Under the pieces are notes generated by a model. That model saw nothing but the letters and a program-made list of their open reading frames with translations. It searched no databases and had not been told where the DNA came from. The position numbers were made by a program, and so were the translations under genes. Below, piece by piece: positions 54,260 to 64,000 of a stretch of 64,000 nucleotides of DNA; the first letter of the stretch is position 1, and every line of letters starts with the position of its first letter. The DNA is from Pengzhenrongella sicca (GTDB taxonomy: Bacteria; Actinomycetota; Actinomycetes; Actinomycetales; Cellulomonadaceae), in contig NZ_CP071868.1 in the NCBI RefSeq assembly GCF_017569225.1, positions 558,001 through 622,000 of the forward strand. Direction: 5' to 3'.

Positions 54260-55426
54260 GTGGATCTCTTCGAGTACCAGGCACGGGACATCTTCGACAA
54301 GCACGGTGTGCCCGTGCTCGGGGGCGTCGTCGCCACCACCGCTGACCAGGCCCGCGCCGGCGCGGAGCACCTCGGCGGGGGGACCGTCGTCGTCAAGGCG
54401 CAGGTCAAGACCGGCGGGCGCGGCAAGGCGGGCGGCGTCAAGCTCGCGCACTCCCCGGCCGAGGCGGCCGAGAAGGCCGGCGAGATCCTCGGCATGGACA
54501 TCAAGGGCCACACCGTCCACCAGGTGATGGTCGCGGCCGGCGCGCAGATCGCCGAGGAGTACTACTTCTCGATCCTGCTCGACCGGTCCGAGCGCCGCTA
54601 CCTCGCGATGGCCTCCGTCGAGGGCGGCATGGACATCGAGCAGCTCGCGGTCGAGCGCCCCGACGCGCTCGCGAAGGTCGCCGTCGACCCCCTCGTCGGG
54701 ATCGACGCCGCCAAGGCGGCCCAGATAGCCGACGCCGCGGGCTTCGCGCCCGACGTCGCCGGCCCGGTCGCCGAGGTGTTCATGAAGCTCTGGGACGTCT
54801 ACCAGGGCGAGGACGCGACGCTGGTCGAGGTCAACCCCCTCGTGCGGACGGCCGACGGCGCGATCGTGGCGCTCGACGGCAAGATCACGATCGACGAGAA
54901 CGCCGGCTTCCGGCACCCGGACCACGCGGCGCTCGAGGACGCGGCCGCGGCCGACCCGCTCGAGGCGCGCGCGAAGGAGAAGGGCCTCAACTACGTCAAG
55001 CTCGACGGCTCCGTCGGGATCATCGGCAACGGCGCAGGCCTCGTCATGAGCACGCTCGACGTCGTGGCGTACGCAGGCGAGGCGTTCGGCGGCGTGCTGC
55101 CGGCCAACTTCCTCGACATCGGCGGCGGCGCGTCGGCCGAGGTGATGGCGAACGGGCTCGACATCATCCTGTCGGACCCGCAGGTCAAGGCCGTGTTTGT
55201 CAACGTCTTCGGCGGGATCACCGCGTGCGACGAGGTGGCGCGCGGCATCGTGGCCGCGCTCGAGATGCTCGGCGACCACGCGACCAAGCCGCTGGTCGTC
55301 CGGCTCGACGGCAACAACGTGCTCGAGGGGCGCGCGATCCTGGCCGCAGCGGCGCACCCGCTGGTCACCCTGGCCGACACGATGGACGGCGGCGCGGCGA
55401 AGGCCGCCGAGCTGGCCAACGCGTGA
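54260..55426 (+). CDS. sucC: Succinyl-CoA synthetase beta subunit (ADP-forming)
   Basis: Substrate-binding, nucleotide-grasping subunit of the TCA-cycle enzyme that makes ATP from succinyl-CoA. The 388 residues have [18 protein letters not shown] at the start, the ATP-grasp segment [40 protein letters not shown] and [18 protein letters not shown]. The GTG start follows AAGGACGCAGCAGG. The alpha subunit gene follows after 57 bp. Confidence 0.97.
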   Translation: MDLFEYQARDIFDKHGVPVLGGVVATTADQARAGAEHLGGGTVVVKAQVKTGGRGKAGGVKLAHSPAEAAEKAGEILGMDIKGHTVHQVMVAAGAQIAEEYYFSILLDRSERRYLAMASVEGGMDIEQLAVERPDALAKVAVDPLVGIDAAKAAQIADAAGFAPDVAGPVAEVFMKLWDVYQGEDATLVEVNPLVRTADGAIVALDGKITIDENAGFRHPDHAALEDAAAADPLEARAKEKGLNYVKLDGSVGIIGNGAGLVMSTLDVVAYAGEAFGGVLPANFLDIGGGASAEVMANGLDIILSDPQVKAVFVNVFGGITACDEVARGIVAALEMLGDHATKPLVVRLDGNNVLEGRAILAAAAHPLVTLADTMDGGAAKAAELANA

Positions 55427-55483
55427 GCTGCCCGACCCCGCCCGCATCCTGCACAGAACTTCTGAGAAACGAGAGCTACCACG

Positions 55484-56377
55484 ATGGCAATCTTCCTGAC
55501 TGAGGCCTCCCGGGTCATCGTCCAGGGCATGACCGGCGCCGAGGGCAGCAAGCACACCGCCCGGATGCTCGCGTCCGGGACCGCGGTGGTCGGCGGCGTG
55601 AACCCGCGCAAGGCCGGCACCTCGGTCGAGTTCCCCGCGGCCGACGGCGCGGCCGCCGTCTCGGTGCCCGTGTACGGCTCGGTCGTCGAGGCGATCGCCG
55701 CGACGTCGGCGGACGTGTCCGTCGTCTTCGTGCCGCCGGCCTTCACCAAGGCCGCCGTCATCGAGGCCGTCGACGCCGGCATCCCGCTGATCGTGATCAT
55801 CACCGAGGGCGTCCCGGTCGCCGACACCGCCGAGTTCTTCACCTACGCGCAGGCCAAGGGCGTGCGCATCATCGGCCCGAACTGCCCCGGGCTGATCAGC
55901 CCCGGCAAGTCGAACGTCGGGATCATCCCGGCGGACATCGCGGGCGCGGGCAAGATCGGGCTCGTCTCCAAGTCGGGCACCCTGACCTACCAGATGATGT
56001 ACGAGCTGCGGGACATCGGCTTCTCGACGGCGATCGGCATCGGCGGGGACCCGATCATCGGGACCACGCACATCGACGCCCTCGCGGCGTTCGAGGCCGA
56101 CCCCGACACCGCCGCGATCGTCCTCATCGGCGAGATCGGCGGCGACGCCGAGGAGCGCGCGGCCGCGTACATCGCCGAGTCGGTGACGAAGCCCGTTGTC
56201 GGCTACGTCGCGGGCTTCACCGCGCCCGAGGGCAAGACGATGGGCCACGCGGGCGCGATCGTGTCCGGCTCGTCGGGCACCGCGCAGGCCAAGAAGGAGG
56301 CCCTCGAGGCCGCCGGCGTCAAGGTCGGCAAGACGCCGTCCGAGGCCGCGAACCTCATCCGGGCGCTCCTGACCTAG
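55484..56377 (+). CDS. sucD: Succinyl-CoA synthetase alpha subunit
   Basis: CoA-binding, phosphohistidine subunit of 297 residues. The CoA-binding N-terminal fold contains [13 protein letters not shown] and [11 protein letters not shown]; the active histidine is in [10 protein letters not shown] (about residue 252). Phrases [15 protein letters not shown] and [13 protein letters not shown] are family signatures. It forms the usual sucCD operon; full length and typical. Confidence 0.97.
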   Translation: MAIFLTEASRVIVQGMTGAEGSKHTARMLASGTAVVGGVNPRKAGTSVEFPAADGAAAVSVPVYGSVVEAIAATSADVSVVFVPPAFTKAAVIEAVDAGIPLIVIITEGVPVADTAEFFTYAQAKGVRIIGPNCPGLISPGKSNVGIIPADIAGAGKIGLVSKSGTLTYQMMYELRDIGFSTAIGIGGDPIIGTTHIDALAAFEADPDTAAIVLIGEIGGDAEERAAAYIAESVTKPVVGYVAGFTAPEGKTMGHAGAIVSGSSGTAQAKKEALEAAGVKVGKTPSEAANLIRALLT

Positions 56378-56418
56378 CCGGTCGGCGCGGCGGGGGCCGG
56401 GCCGGCGCCTCGACCGGG

Positions 56419-56433
56419 GACGATGGGGTCGTG
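56419..56433 (+). promoter_or_regulatory. -10 element and leaderless GTG of the DUF6350 gene
   Basis: GACGAT (56419-56424), six bases, then GTG (56431). It matches the layout at other leaderless starts in the window, though its first base is not T. Confidence 0.35.
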
Positions 56434-57810
56434 AGCAGCAAGACGGACACCAGCCGGGCGGACACGAGCAGCACGGGCAGCCGCTGGACGGGCAGTCAGA
56501 GCACGGGCAGCAGCGCGACGGACGCCGGCAGGACGCCGGCGTCCGAGCGGCTGGCCCAGCTCGGGCGACGCCTCGTGACCACCGACGACGGCGCGCCGCG
56601 CTCGCTCGGGGGATCGGTCGACGGCGCGCCGCGCTGGGCGGCCGGTCTCGCCGCCGGCCTGCAGGCGGCGCTCCTGTCGTTCGCCGTCGTGGTCGCGCCG
56701 ACCCTCGCGGCCTACGTCGCGACCTCCGCCGACCCGTCGAACGCCGAGGTCGGGTGGCTCCGGTCCATCGGTGTCGGCGCCGGGATCTGGCTCCTCGGCC
56801 ACGGCGTGCCCCTGGCCGCGGGCGGCGTGCAGGTCACGCTCATCCCGCTCGGGATCACGCTGCTCGCCGGGTACGCCTGCCACGCCTGCGCGCGGCGCTC
56901 CGGCTACGCGGCCTGGTCGGGCTATGCGGCCGCCCTCGGCGGGTACCTCTCCGTGGTGCTCGCCGTCGCCCTCATGGTGGCCCCGGGCGCGGCCGGGGTC
57001 GTCCGCGCGATCGCGGGCGCCGCCGTCATCGCGGCGCTCGGGCTCGGCGCCGGGCTGCTCGCGCGCCCCGAGGCGCCCCTGCTGCGCGACCTCAGCCGGC
57101 CGCTGTGGATCCGCGTGCCGGGGGCCGCGCGCGCCGGGATCGCCGCCGGGGTGCTCGCCGCCGCGCTGCTCGTGATCGGCGCCGTCGTCGTCGTGCTCTG
57201 CTGGATCGTCGTGGGCCACGGGAGCGTCACGGAGGTGGGCGAGAGCCTGGACCTCGACGTCATCGGCGGGACCGTCCTGGCGGTCGGGCAGGTCGCCTTC
57301 GTGCCCGACCTGGTCGGGTGGGCGCTCGCCTACCTCGCCGGGCCCGGGTTCGTGATCGGGGCCGGCTCGCACTTCGCGGCCGGCGCGATCGTCGCCGGGC
57401 CGCTGCCCGCGCTCCCGCTGCTCGGCGTCCTGCCGCAGCCGGGCGGGTCGACCGCGGCGCTCGAGTGGCTCCCGGCCGTGCTCGTGCTGGTTGGCGCCGT
57501 CGCCGGGTGGTGGCTGCACGCGCGGCTGCCGCGAGGCGCCTGGTGGCACGCGCTGCTGGCCGTCGCCGTCGCGGCGGTCGTGGCCGCAGTGCTCGCGGGC
57601 ACGATCGTCGCGCTCTCGAGCGGGTCGGCCGGCCCCGGGCGGATGACCGAGGTCGGCGGGTCCGGCCTGCTCGTCGGACTCGCGGTCGCGGGCGGGACCG
57701 CGATCGGGCTCGCGGCCGTCGTGCTGCCGCTGAGCCCCGAGGTGCGGGCCGCCGTGCGCGGCTGCTGGCGCCGGGTCCGGGCCGGCCGGCACGGTGTGCG
57801 CGGGCGCTGA
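56431..57810 (+). CDS. DUF6350 family polytopic membrane protein
   Basis: Protein of 459 residues: a Ser/Thr-rich cytoplasmic N-terminus of about 60 residues and roughly ten helices (from AGLQAALLSFAVVVAPTL to GLLVGLAVAGGTAIGLAAVV). A cluster with ACHACARRSG lies in the third loop. DUF6350 genes lie between sucCD and purN/purH in many actinobacteria, which is the case here. No function has been established. Confidence 0.85.
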   Translation: MSSKTDTSRADTSSTGSRWTGSQSTGSSATDAGRTPASERLAQLGRRLVTTDDGAPRSLGGSVDGAPRWAAGLAAGLQAALLSFAVVVAPTLAAYVATSADPSNAEVGWLRSIGVGAGIWLLGHGVPLAAGGVQVTLIPLGITLLAGYACHACARRSGYAAWSGYAAALGGYLSVVLAVALMVAPGAAGVVRAIAGAAVIAALGLGAGLLARPEAPLLRDLSRPLWIRVPGAARAGIAAGVLAAALLVIGAVVVVLCWIVVGHGSVTEVGESLDLDVIGGTVLAVGQVAFVPDLVGWALAYLAGPGFVIGAGSHFAAGAIVAGPLPALPLLGVLPQPGGSTAALEWLPAVLVLVGAVAGWWLHARLPRGAWWHALLAVAVAAVVAAVLAGTIVALSSGSAGPGRMTEVGGSGLLVGLAVAGGTAIGLAAVVLPLSPEVRAAVRGCWRRVRAGRHGVRGR

Positions 57811-57861
57811 CAGAGCGCCCGACCGGGCCACGGCGGTCCGGTCTCGCCGGTGAGCCGCCGG

Positions 57862-58428
57862 TCAGTCGCGCGTCGTCGTGCCGGTCAGCTCCAGCAGCCG
57901 GTCCTCGAGCGCCTGCTGGTAGTCGGCCTCGCAGCTCTGCGTCGCGGCGATCGTCAGCGCGTCCTGCAGGCACTCCTGCCGCTCGACCTGGACGGGCCAC
58001 AGCAGCAGCATGCTGCTCATCGACACCGCGAGCAGCGCGGTGAACGAGAGCCCGATCGACAGCGTCGGGATGAGGACGCCGCGGATCCCGGCCCGCCACA
58101 CGAAGATCAGCGCCCGGACGCCGACGACCAGCGCCGCGAGCACGAACCCGAGCGACGCCGCCTGCCACGGCAGCGGCAGCGCGTTCGCGATCACCGCGCC
58201 GAGCAGCAGCAGGCTGAAGATCGCGATCTGCTGGCCCGCGGCGCGCGTGACCTCGGGGTCGACCGGCTTCGGCGGGCCGGCCCGCCGCATCGGGTCGGGG
58301 AGCACCGGCGGCTGACCGCCGGGCCCGGGCGGGGTGGGGACCGGGTGGGGCGGCGGCGCCGGCGGGCGCGGCGCCGGGGCGGGCGGCCGCGGCGCGTTGC
58401 CCGACGGCGGAGCGTACGGATTGCCCAT
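57862..58428 (-). CDS. Proline-rich-tailed membrane protein, unknown function
   Basis: Protein of 188 residues: an N-terminal Pro/Ala-rich tail (about 1-55), two or three helices (about 68-86, 90-110, 117-142), and an extracytoplasmic C-terminal helix pair with two cysteines (QECLQ, QSCEAD). ATG 58428 follows GGAGG at a six-base spacing. It is convergent with DUF6350 and divergent from purN. No family recognised. Confidence 0.7.
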   Translation of the reverse strand: MGNPYAPPSGNAPRPPAPAPRPPAPPPHPVPTPPGPGGQPPVLPDPMRRAGPPKPVDPEVTRAAGQQIAIFSLLLLGAVIANALPLPWQAASLGFVLAALVVGVRALIFVWRAGIRGVLIPTLSIGLSFTALLAVSMSSMLLLWPVQVERQECLQDALTIAATQSCEADYQQALEDRLLELTGTTTRD

Positions 58429-58537
58429 CGGTCGCCTCCGATCGTCCGCGGCACGGTCGCCGCTGGGCTGGCTGCGCGGGCGGGTGGCCGCGCGCGCCCA
58501 TTCTTCCCCACCGAGGCCCCAGCGCTAGCCCGCGGGC

Positions 58538-58553
58538 TAAGGTCGTCGCCGTG
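58538..58553 (+). promoter_or_regulatory. -10 element and leaderless GTG of purN
   Basis: TAAGGT (58538-58543), seven bases, then GTG (58551). No ribosome-binding site precedes the start. Confidence 0.5.
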
Positions 58554-59225
58554 AGCACAGCGCCCGGTCCCCGCGCCGCAGGGTCGACGACGCCGAACGG
58601 TGCCCGGGTCCGCACGAGCGCGGCGCACCGGGTCGTCGTGCTCGTCTCGGGCGCCGGGAGCAACTTGGCAGCGCTGCTCGCCGCCCACGACGACGCCGCG
58701 TACGGCGCCCGCGTCGTCGCGGTGGTCAGCGACCGGCCCGGCGCCGGCGCCCTCGCGCTCGCGCGGGCCGCGCGCGTGCCGACCGCCGTCGTCGCGCCCG
58801 CGGACTTCGCGGACCGGCCCGGCTGGGACCGCGGCCTGGCGGAGGCCGTCGCGGTGTTCCGGCCCGAGCTCGTGGTCTCGGCCGGCTTCATGCGGATCCT
58901 CGGCCCGACCTTTCTCGACCGGTTCCCCGCGCGCGTGCTCAACACCCACCCCGCGCTGCTGCCCTCCTTCCCGGGCGCGCACGGGGTCCGGGACGCCCTC
59001 GCGCACGGGGTCGCGGTGACCGGCGCGACGCTGCACCTCGTCGACGCCGGCGTCGACACCGGGCCGATCATCGCCCAGGTGGCCGTCGCGATCGAGGCCG
59101 ACGACGACGAGGCCAGCCTGCACGAGCGGATCAAGGTCGCCGAGCGCGCGATGCTCGTCGACTGGGTGGGGCGCATCGCCCGGGGGACGCTGACGATCGA
59201 GGGGCGCCGCGCCGTCGTCGGCTGA
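58551..59225 (+). CDS. purN: Phosphoribosylglycinamide formyltransferase
   Basis: Third step of purine synthesis: transfers formyl from 10-formyl-THF to GAR. 224 residues. Motifs: VLVSGAGSNLAALL (substrate phosphate loop), SAGFMRILGPTFLD, the catalytic NTHPALLPSFPGAHGVRDAL (Asn/His) and HLVDAGVDTGPII with catalytic Asp. The N-terminal 25 residues are an actinobacterial extension. It is followed by purH after a riboswitch region. Confidence 0.95.
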   Translation: MSTAPGPRAAGSTTPNGARVRTSAAHRVVVLVSGAGSNLAALLAAHDDAAYGARVVAVVSDRPGAGALALARAARVPTAVVAPADFADRPGWDRGLAEAVAVFRPELVVSAGFMRILGPTFLDRFPARVLNTHPALLPSFPGAHGVRDALAHGVAVTGATLHLVDAGVDTGPIIAQVAVAIEADDDEASLHERIKVAERAMLVDWVGRIARGTLTIEGRRAVVG

Positions 59226-59232
59226 CGTCGGA

Positions 59233-59238
59233 TATCCT
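59233..59238 (+). promoter_or_regulatory. -10 element candidate for the purH riboswitch leader
   Basis: TATCCT sits 10-15 bp before the conserved riboswitch core, so purH is probably transcribed with a structured leader, independent of purN. Confidence 0.45.
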
Positions 59239-59242
59239 GGCC

Positions 59243-59327
59243 TCGGCCGTGACTGGCGTACCTGAGGTGGATGCAACCACCGGGGAGCGGCCGCAGCAGT
59301 CCGCCGGAGCGCCGTTCGCCTGGGTGC
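59243..59327 (+). promoter_or_regulatory. ZTP riboswitch (pfl motif) upstream of purH
   Basis: The conserved elements of the pfl motif are present in order: GTGACTGGC (59249-59257), a small stem (GGTGG/CCACC, 59266-59281 region), ACCGGGGAGC (59278-59287) and CGCCTGGG (59318-59325). It binds ZMP/ZTP, which accumulate when 10-formyl-THF is short, and turns on purH, whose product consumes ZMP with that cofactor. A purine-folate link of this kind is established for the class. The expression platform is the 50 bases before the ATG. Confidence 0.88.
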
Positions 59328-59378
59328 CTGGGTCCATCACTGTGCCGCGCGCACAGGCCATGCCGACCCGGGAGACAC

Positions 59379-61061
<1,683 letters not shown>

Positions 61062-61065
61062 GGAA

Positions 61066-61104
61066 CGCCGCCGGCCGAGGCGCGCGTCAGCCCTCCCGGC
61101 GGCG
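61066..61104. terminator. Hairpin between purH and the convergent reductase gene
   Basis: CGCCGCCGG (61066-61074) pairs with CCGGCGGCG (61096-61104), nine bp, 21-base loop. No U-run. It may end transcription from both sides. Confidence 0.35.
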
Positions 61105-61126
61105 CGCGCCAGCCCAGGCTGCGGCG

Positions 61127-62464
61127 TCAGTCGGCGACGGCGGAGCGCAGCGGGCGAGACGGGTCGGCGGCAAGCCGCGGGTCGAGGCGGGGGAGCGCGG
61201 CGCCGGCGTACAGGCGCCGCGCGGCCCCCGCGTCGCGCGGCCGGTCGACCGTGAGGACCGCCGTGAGCTCGCGCGGGCCGCTCGCCGGGTCGCGTGCCGG
61301 CGTCCCGCCGGCGAACCACAGGGCCGTCCAGCCGTCCGGGCCGGCCGGGTCGCCGCGCAGCACGAGCTCGTCGGCGTCGCCGCGGGATCCGTACAGGGTC
61401 AGGTCGTGCCCGAGCTGCGTCGAGAAGACGTAGGGCGCCGGGTCGGCGGCCAGTTCGGCGACCGTGGCGGTGACGGCCGACGTGGCATCGGCGGTCGGCG
61501 CGCGCGCGAGCAGCGCAGCCGCCGCGACGGCCGGGCCGCGCAGCGCGCCGTCCCAGTGGCCGCCGGGCACCCAGCCGTGCCGCGCCGACCGGCGCCGGGC
61601 GAGGTCGCCGACCGCGCGCACATGTGCCGGCCCGCCGACGACGGCGTACCGCGCGTCGACCCGGATCGCGCCGTCGGGGTCGATCGGCACCGCGCCCGCG
61701 AGCCAGCCGGTCGCCGGGCGCGCGCCGATCGCCGCGAGCACGACGTCGGCCGGGCACCAGCGGCCGTCCGCGAGGCGCACGCCGTCGGCCCGGACCTGCG
61801 CGGCCGGGCTGCCCGTGAGCAGCCGCACGCCGGCGGCCGCGTACCAGCCGGCGGTGAGCGCGCCCGCGGCGCCGAGCGCGGCGGCGAGCGGGGCGTCCGC
61901 CGCCTCGACGACGGTCACGTCGACCCCCGCGGCGGCGGCGACCCCCGCGACCTCGGCGCCGATCCAGCCCGCGCCGACGACGACGAGCCGCGCGCCCGGG
62001 TGCAGCCGGGCCCGCAGCGCGTCAGCGTCGGCCGCGGTGTGCAGCGTGACCGCGCCCGTCCAGCCGGGCGGCGCGATCGCGTGCGACCCGGTGGCGAGGA
62101 TGACGGCGTCGGCCGGGAACTCGGCGTCGGCGGTGGTGATCCGGACGCCGGCGGCGCCGACGGCGAGGCCGGTCGCGGGGGAGGCGAGGCGGACGTCGTC
62201 GGCGAGCGCGAGCACGTCGACGCCGAGCTCGCCGGTCAGCCAGGCGGGCTCGGCGCGCTCGAGCAGCTGCTTCGACAGCGGCGGGCGGTCGTACGGCGCG
62301 AGGCCCTCGCTGCCGAGGAGCGTGAGGTGGCCGTCGAACCCGAGCGCGCGCAGCGCCGCGACGGACTGCGCCCCGGCGAGCCCGGCGCCGACCACGACGA
62401 TCGAGCGGGGTGGGAGCCGCGGCACGCCCGCGTCGGGGCGGTCGGGTTCCGGTGGGACGGGCAC
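61127..62464 (-). CDS. FAD-dependent NAD(P)H oxidoreductase (ferredoxin/rubredoxin reductase-like)
   Basis: Cytoplasmic flavoprotein of 445 residues. N-terminal FAD fold VVVGAGLAGAQSVAALRALG, LAPYDRPPLSKQLL (motif of rubredoxin/putidaredoxin reductases), VILATGS, NAD(P)H-binding VVVGAGWIGAEVAG, second FAD motif RAVGDLARR, and a reductase C-terminal domain. The partner is likely an oxygenase ferredoxin or a rubredoxin, not present here. GTG 62464 was chosen because TACCGT (62476-62471, minus strand) precedes it by six bases; an ATG at 62485 would be upstream of that promoter. Confidence 0.87.
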   Translation of the reverse strand: MPVPPEPDRPDAGVPRLPPRSIVVVGAGLAGAQSVAALRALGFDGHLTLLGSEGLAPYDRPPLSKQLLERAEPAWLTGELGVDVLALADDVRLASPATGLAVGAAGVRITTADAEFPADAVILATGSHAIAPPGWTGAVTLHTAADADALRARLHPGARLVVVGAGWIGAEVAGVAAAAGVDVTVVEAADAPLAAALGAAGALTAGWYAAAGVRLLTGSPAAQVRADGVRLADGRWCPADVVLAAIGARPATGWLAGAVPIDPDGAIRVDARYAVVGGPAHVRAVGDLARRRSARHGWVPGGHWDGALRGPAVAAAALLARAPTADATSAVTATVAELAADPAPYVFSTQLGHDLTLYGSRGDADELVLRGDPAGPDGWTALWFAGGTPARDPASGPRELTAVLTVDRPRDAGAARRLYAGAALPRLDPRLAADPSRPLRSAVAD

Positions 62465-62480
62465 GGCGCAACGGTAGCCT
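62462..62480. promoter_or_regulatory. Overlapping divergent -10 elements
   Basis: On the minus strand TACCGT (62476-62471) serves the reductase gene; on the plus strand TAGCCT (62475-62480) can serve the DUF3017 gene. They share two base pairs, so RNA polymerase could not occupy both at once. Confidence 0.45.
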
Positions 62481-62500
62481 GGCATGCAGGAGGCCGATCC

Positions 62501-62944
62501 ATGCAGCAGGACCTGACGACGGGGCTCGCCGCGGCGAGCACCGCGGCGCACCGCGAGCCCGCGCGCGAGTCAGCGCGCGAGCCCGCGCGCGAGCCGGTGC
62601 GCGAGGCGGTGGCGGAGCCCGCTCGCGAGCCCGTGCGCGAACCCGAGCCGGAGCTCGACGTGCGCGCGACCGCGCGCGCCTCGCTCGCGGCCGGCCGCAC
62701 CCCGTCGCTGTGGTGGACGTGTACCGGGCTGGGGATCTCGCTGGCGCTCGTGCTGACCGTCGGCGTGGCGACCGGGGGCCTCGTGCTCGCAATCGGGCTC
62801 GCGTGCGCCGGGCTGGCGCGCGCCGTGCTGCCGTCGCCCGGGCCGGTCGCGTTCACCGTGCGCTCGCGCGTGCTCGACGTCGCGGTCCTGCTGCTGCTCG
62901 CGGTCGGCGTCGGCTTCCTGTCCCAGGTCATCCCGGTTCGCTAG
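62501..62944 (+). CDS. DUF3017 family membrane protein with REPA-repeat tail
   Basis: Protein of 147 residues. The first 60 residues hold seven imperfect REPA/REPV tetrapeptides, an acidic/basic charged tail. The DUF3017 part has three helices (about 68-86, 88-105, 119-141: LWWTCTGLGISLALVL, GGLVLAIGLACAGLAR, VLDVAVLLLLAVGVGFL). ATG 62501 has a perfect AGGAGG with a seven-base spacing. DUF3017 genes are found beside purH or folD in actinobacteria. Function unknown. Confidence 0.82.
   Translation: MQQDLTTGLAAASTAAHREPARESAREPAREPVREAVAEPAREPVREPEPELDVRATARASLAAGRTPSLWWTCTGLGISLALVLTVGVATGGLVLAIGLACAGLARAVLPSPGPVAFTVRSRVLDVAVLLLLAVGVGFLSQVIPVR
62553..62650 (+). repeat. 12-bp tandem repeat encoding REPA/REPV units
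   Basis: Degenerate copies of GCGCGCGAGCCC encode Arg-Glu-Pro-Ala/Val tetrapeptides in the N-terminal tail of the DUF3017 protein. Unit length keeps frame. Confidence 0.75.
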
Positions 62945-62946
62945 AG

Positions 62947-63001
62947 CCACGCACGAACCGCCCGTCGCCGGGTGGCGACGGGCGGTTCGGGTGGTGCGTG
63001 G
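62947..63001. terminator. Bidirectional terminator between the DUF3017 and aquaporin genes
   Basis: Nested inverted repeats: a perfect 16-bp stem (62954-62969 with 62974-62989, loop GGGT) and outer arms CCACGCAC (62947-62954) with GTGCGTGG (62994-63001). No long T-run; the two convergent genes both end here. Confidence 0.8.
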
Positions 63002-63024
63002 TGCGGTCGTGCGGGCCGAACGGC

Positions 63025-63981
63025 TCAGGCGGTGACCTGGTCCAGCTCGACCTCGTCCTCGTCGGCGAAGTCGTCGGCGAGATCGTCGGTCGGCTCCGAC
63101 GCGAACGCGCGGTAGGCGAGCCCGGCGATGAGCGCCCCGACCAGGGGCGCGACCCAGAAGACCCACAGCTGGCCGAGCGCGCCGCTGCCGGAGAACAGCG
63201 CCGCGGCGCTCGCCCGTGCGGGGTTGAGCGCGCCGTTGCTGATGGGGGCGGCGACGAGCAGCAGGACCGCGTAGCTGAACCCGACCGCGAACGGCGCGAG
63301 GGACCGCTGGGCGCGGTGGCTGGTGACCGCCAGGAAGATGCCGACGAGCACCGCGACGGCGATGACCTCGATGAGCAGCGCGGGGAGCAGGCCGAACGTG
63401 ACCTGGCCGGTCGACAGCAGCGAGAGCGGCGAGTGGGCGTCGAACCCGCTGGCGGTCGAGGCGAAGAACTGCTGCGTCGTCGTCTCCGTACCCGAGGCGA
63501 CCAGGGTCGGCAGCGCCGTCGGGATCGTCAGGTACAGCGCGGCCGCGGCGAGCGCCGCGCCGACGAGCTGCGCGAGCCAGTACGGCACGAGGTCGCGCCA
63601 CGTGAGCCGGCCCACGATCGCGGAGCCGAGGCTGATGGCCGGGTTGAAGTGGCCGCCCGAGACGTGCCCGAACGCGAGCATGCCCGCGGTCAGCGCGAGG
63701 CCGAACGCCAACGCGACGCCGAGCGTGCCGGCTCCCGAGAGCGTCGTGTAGAGCGCGACGCCGAGGCCGACGAGCACGAGCACGAACGAGCCGATCGCCT
63801 CGGCGCCGAGGCGCGCGAGCAGGGCGGGCGGCGCGGCGACGAGCACGACGTCGCCGGTCACCACCAGGACGTCGGCGGCCGGGACGGGCGTGGCATCGCT
63901 CACCGGTGGCGTGGGCACGTCCGGCGAGGCGGCAGTTACCCGTCCCGTGGTCGAGCTGAGGTCAGAGGTGTCCTTCGACAT
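63025..63981 (-). CDS. Aquaporin / MIP-family channel
   Basis: Water or small-solute channel of 318 residues with six helices and both half-helix motifs: SGGHFNPAIS (first NPA) and SNGALNPARA (second NPA, followed by the selectivity-filter Arg). The N-terminal 50 residues are a Thr/Pro/Val-rich extension; the C-terminus is strongly acidic (DDLADDFADEDEVELD). The fusion-like extension is unusual for bacterial aquaporins. Residues suggest a water-selective type, but glycerol transport is not excluded. ATG 63981 is preceded by AGGAC. Confidence 0.93.
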   Translation of the reverse strand: MSKDTSDLSSTTGRVTAASPDVPTPPVSDATPVPAADVLVVTGDVVLVAAPPALLARLGAEAIGSFVLVLVGLGVALYTTLSGAGTLGVALAFGLALTAGMLAFGHVSGGHFNPAISLGSAIVGRLTWRDLVPYWLAQLVGAALAAAALYLTIPTALPTLVASGTETTTQQFFASTASGFDAHSPLSLLSTGQVTFGLLPALLIEVIAVAVLVGIFLAVTSHRAQRSLAPFAVGFSYAVLLLVAAPISNGALNPARASAAALFSGSGALGQLWVFWVAPLVGALIAGLAYRAFASEPTDDLADDFADEDEVELDQVTA

Positions 63982-64000
63982 GATCGTCCTGTCCTTGGTG

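Noticed and set aside
51384-56248. Two large minus-strand frames opposite pcrA and sucCD
   Set aside because: They mirror highly conserved plus-strand genes, have shadow-type composition and no recognisable motif or start signal.
62553-62650. Possible direct-repeat origin or iteron array
   Set aside because: The 12-bp units are degenerate, in frame, and encode the REPA tail of the DUF3017 protein; no DnaA boxes are nearby.

Overview
The window is chromosomal DNA of a very GC-rich Gram-positive actinobacterium. Actinobacterial marker families (DUF3817, DUF6350, DUF3017, a PspC-domain sensor kinase, a guaA/purN/purH/sucCD core), an operon encoding a sugar-binding lipoprotein and a chemoreceptor, phosphoketolase, and abundant GTG and leaderless starts suggest Micrococcales, plausibly Cellulomonas or a relative. 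The genus is inference. I see no tRNA, rRNA, CRISPR array, insertion sequence or prophage.

Layout. 1-3250 (minus): end-truncated pta and xfp, the phosphoketolase/acetyl-phosphate route. 3474-8756: SURF1, arfB, a heterodimeric ABC exporter and DUF3817. 8753-13228: guaA, a Ppx/GppA phosphatase, a GT4 glycosyltransferase and a two-helix membrane protein closed by a strong terminator. 13312-17667: an envelope-stress-like locus, with a PspC/LiaF-like protein and a repeat protein divergent from a PspC-domain histidine kinase and LuxR regulator. 17684-20451: a sugar-binding lipoprotein overlapping a chemoreceptor gene, with no transporter. 20610-30042 (minus): one long sulfur-assimilation transcription unit (sir, cysH, cysD, cysN, three ABC importer genes, siroheme synthase), headed by a 24-codon leaderless ORF ending in a cysteine cluster, a cysteine-responsive attenuator.

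31167-51048 is an accessory Tad/Flp pilus island. It has assembly genes (CpaB, a CpaE-TadE fusion, TadE, CpaF, TadB, TadC), its own kinase/regulator pair, a normal Flp pilin and a TadG-like protein. It also has a rarer surface module: two OmpA-domain exported proteins, two very large proteins that begin as prepilins and carry passengers of about 430 residues, paralogous lipoproteins and small membrane proteins. Two pilin-type transcription units share a distinctive array of GGGCCC boxes at identical distances from the -10 element. No prepilin peptidase lies in the window.

51378-64000 returns to core genes: a UvrD/PcrA helicase, sucCD, DUF6350, purN, purH behind a ZTP riboswitch, an FAD reductase divergent from a DUF3017 protein, and an aquaporin.

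Many genes overlap their neighbour by ATGA or GTGA, indicating translational coupling. A recurring pattern, TANNNT followed 6-9 bases later by ATG or GTG, marks leaderless transcripts.
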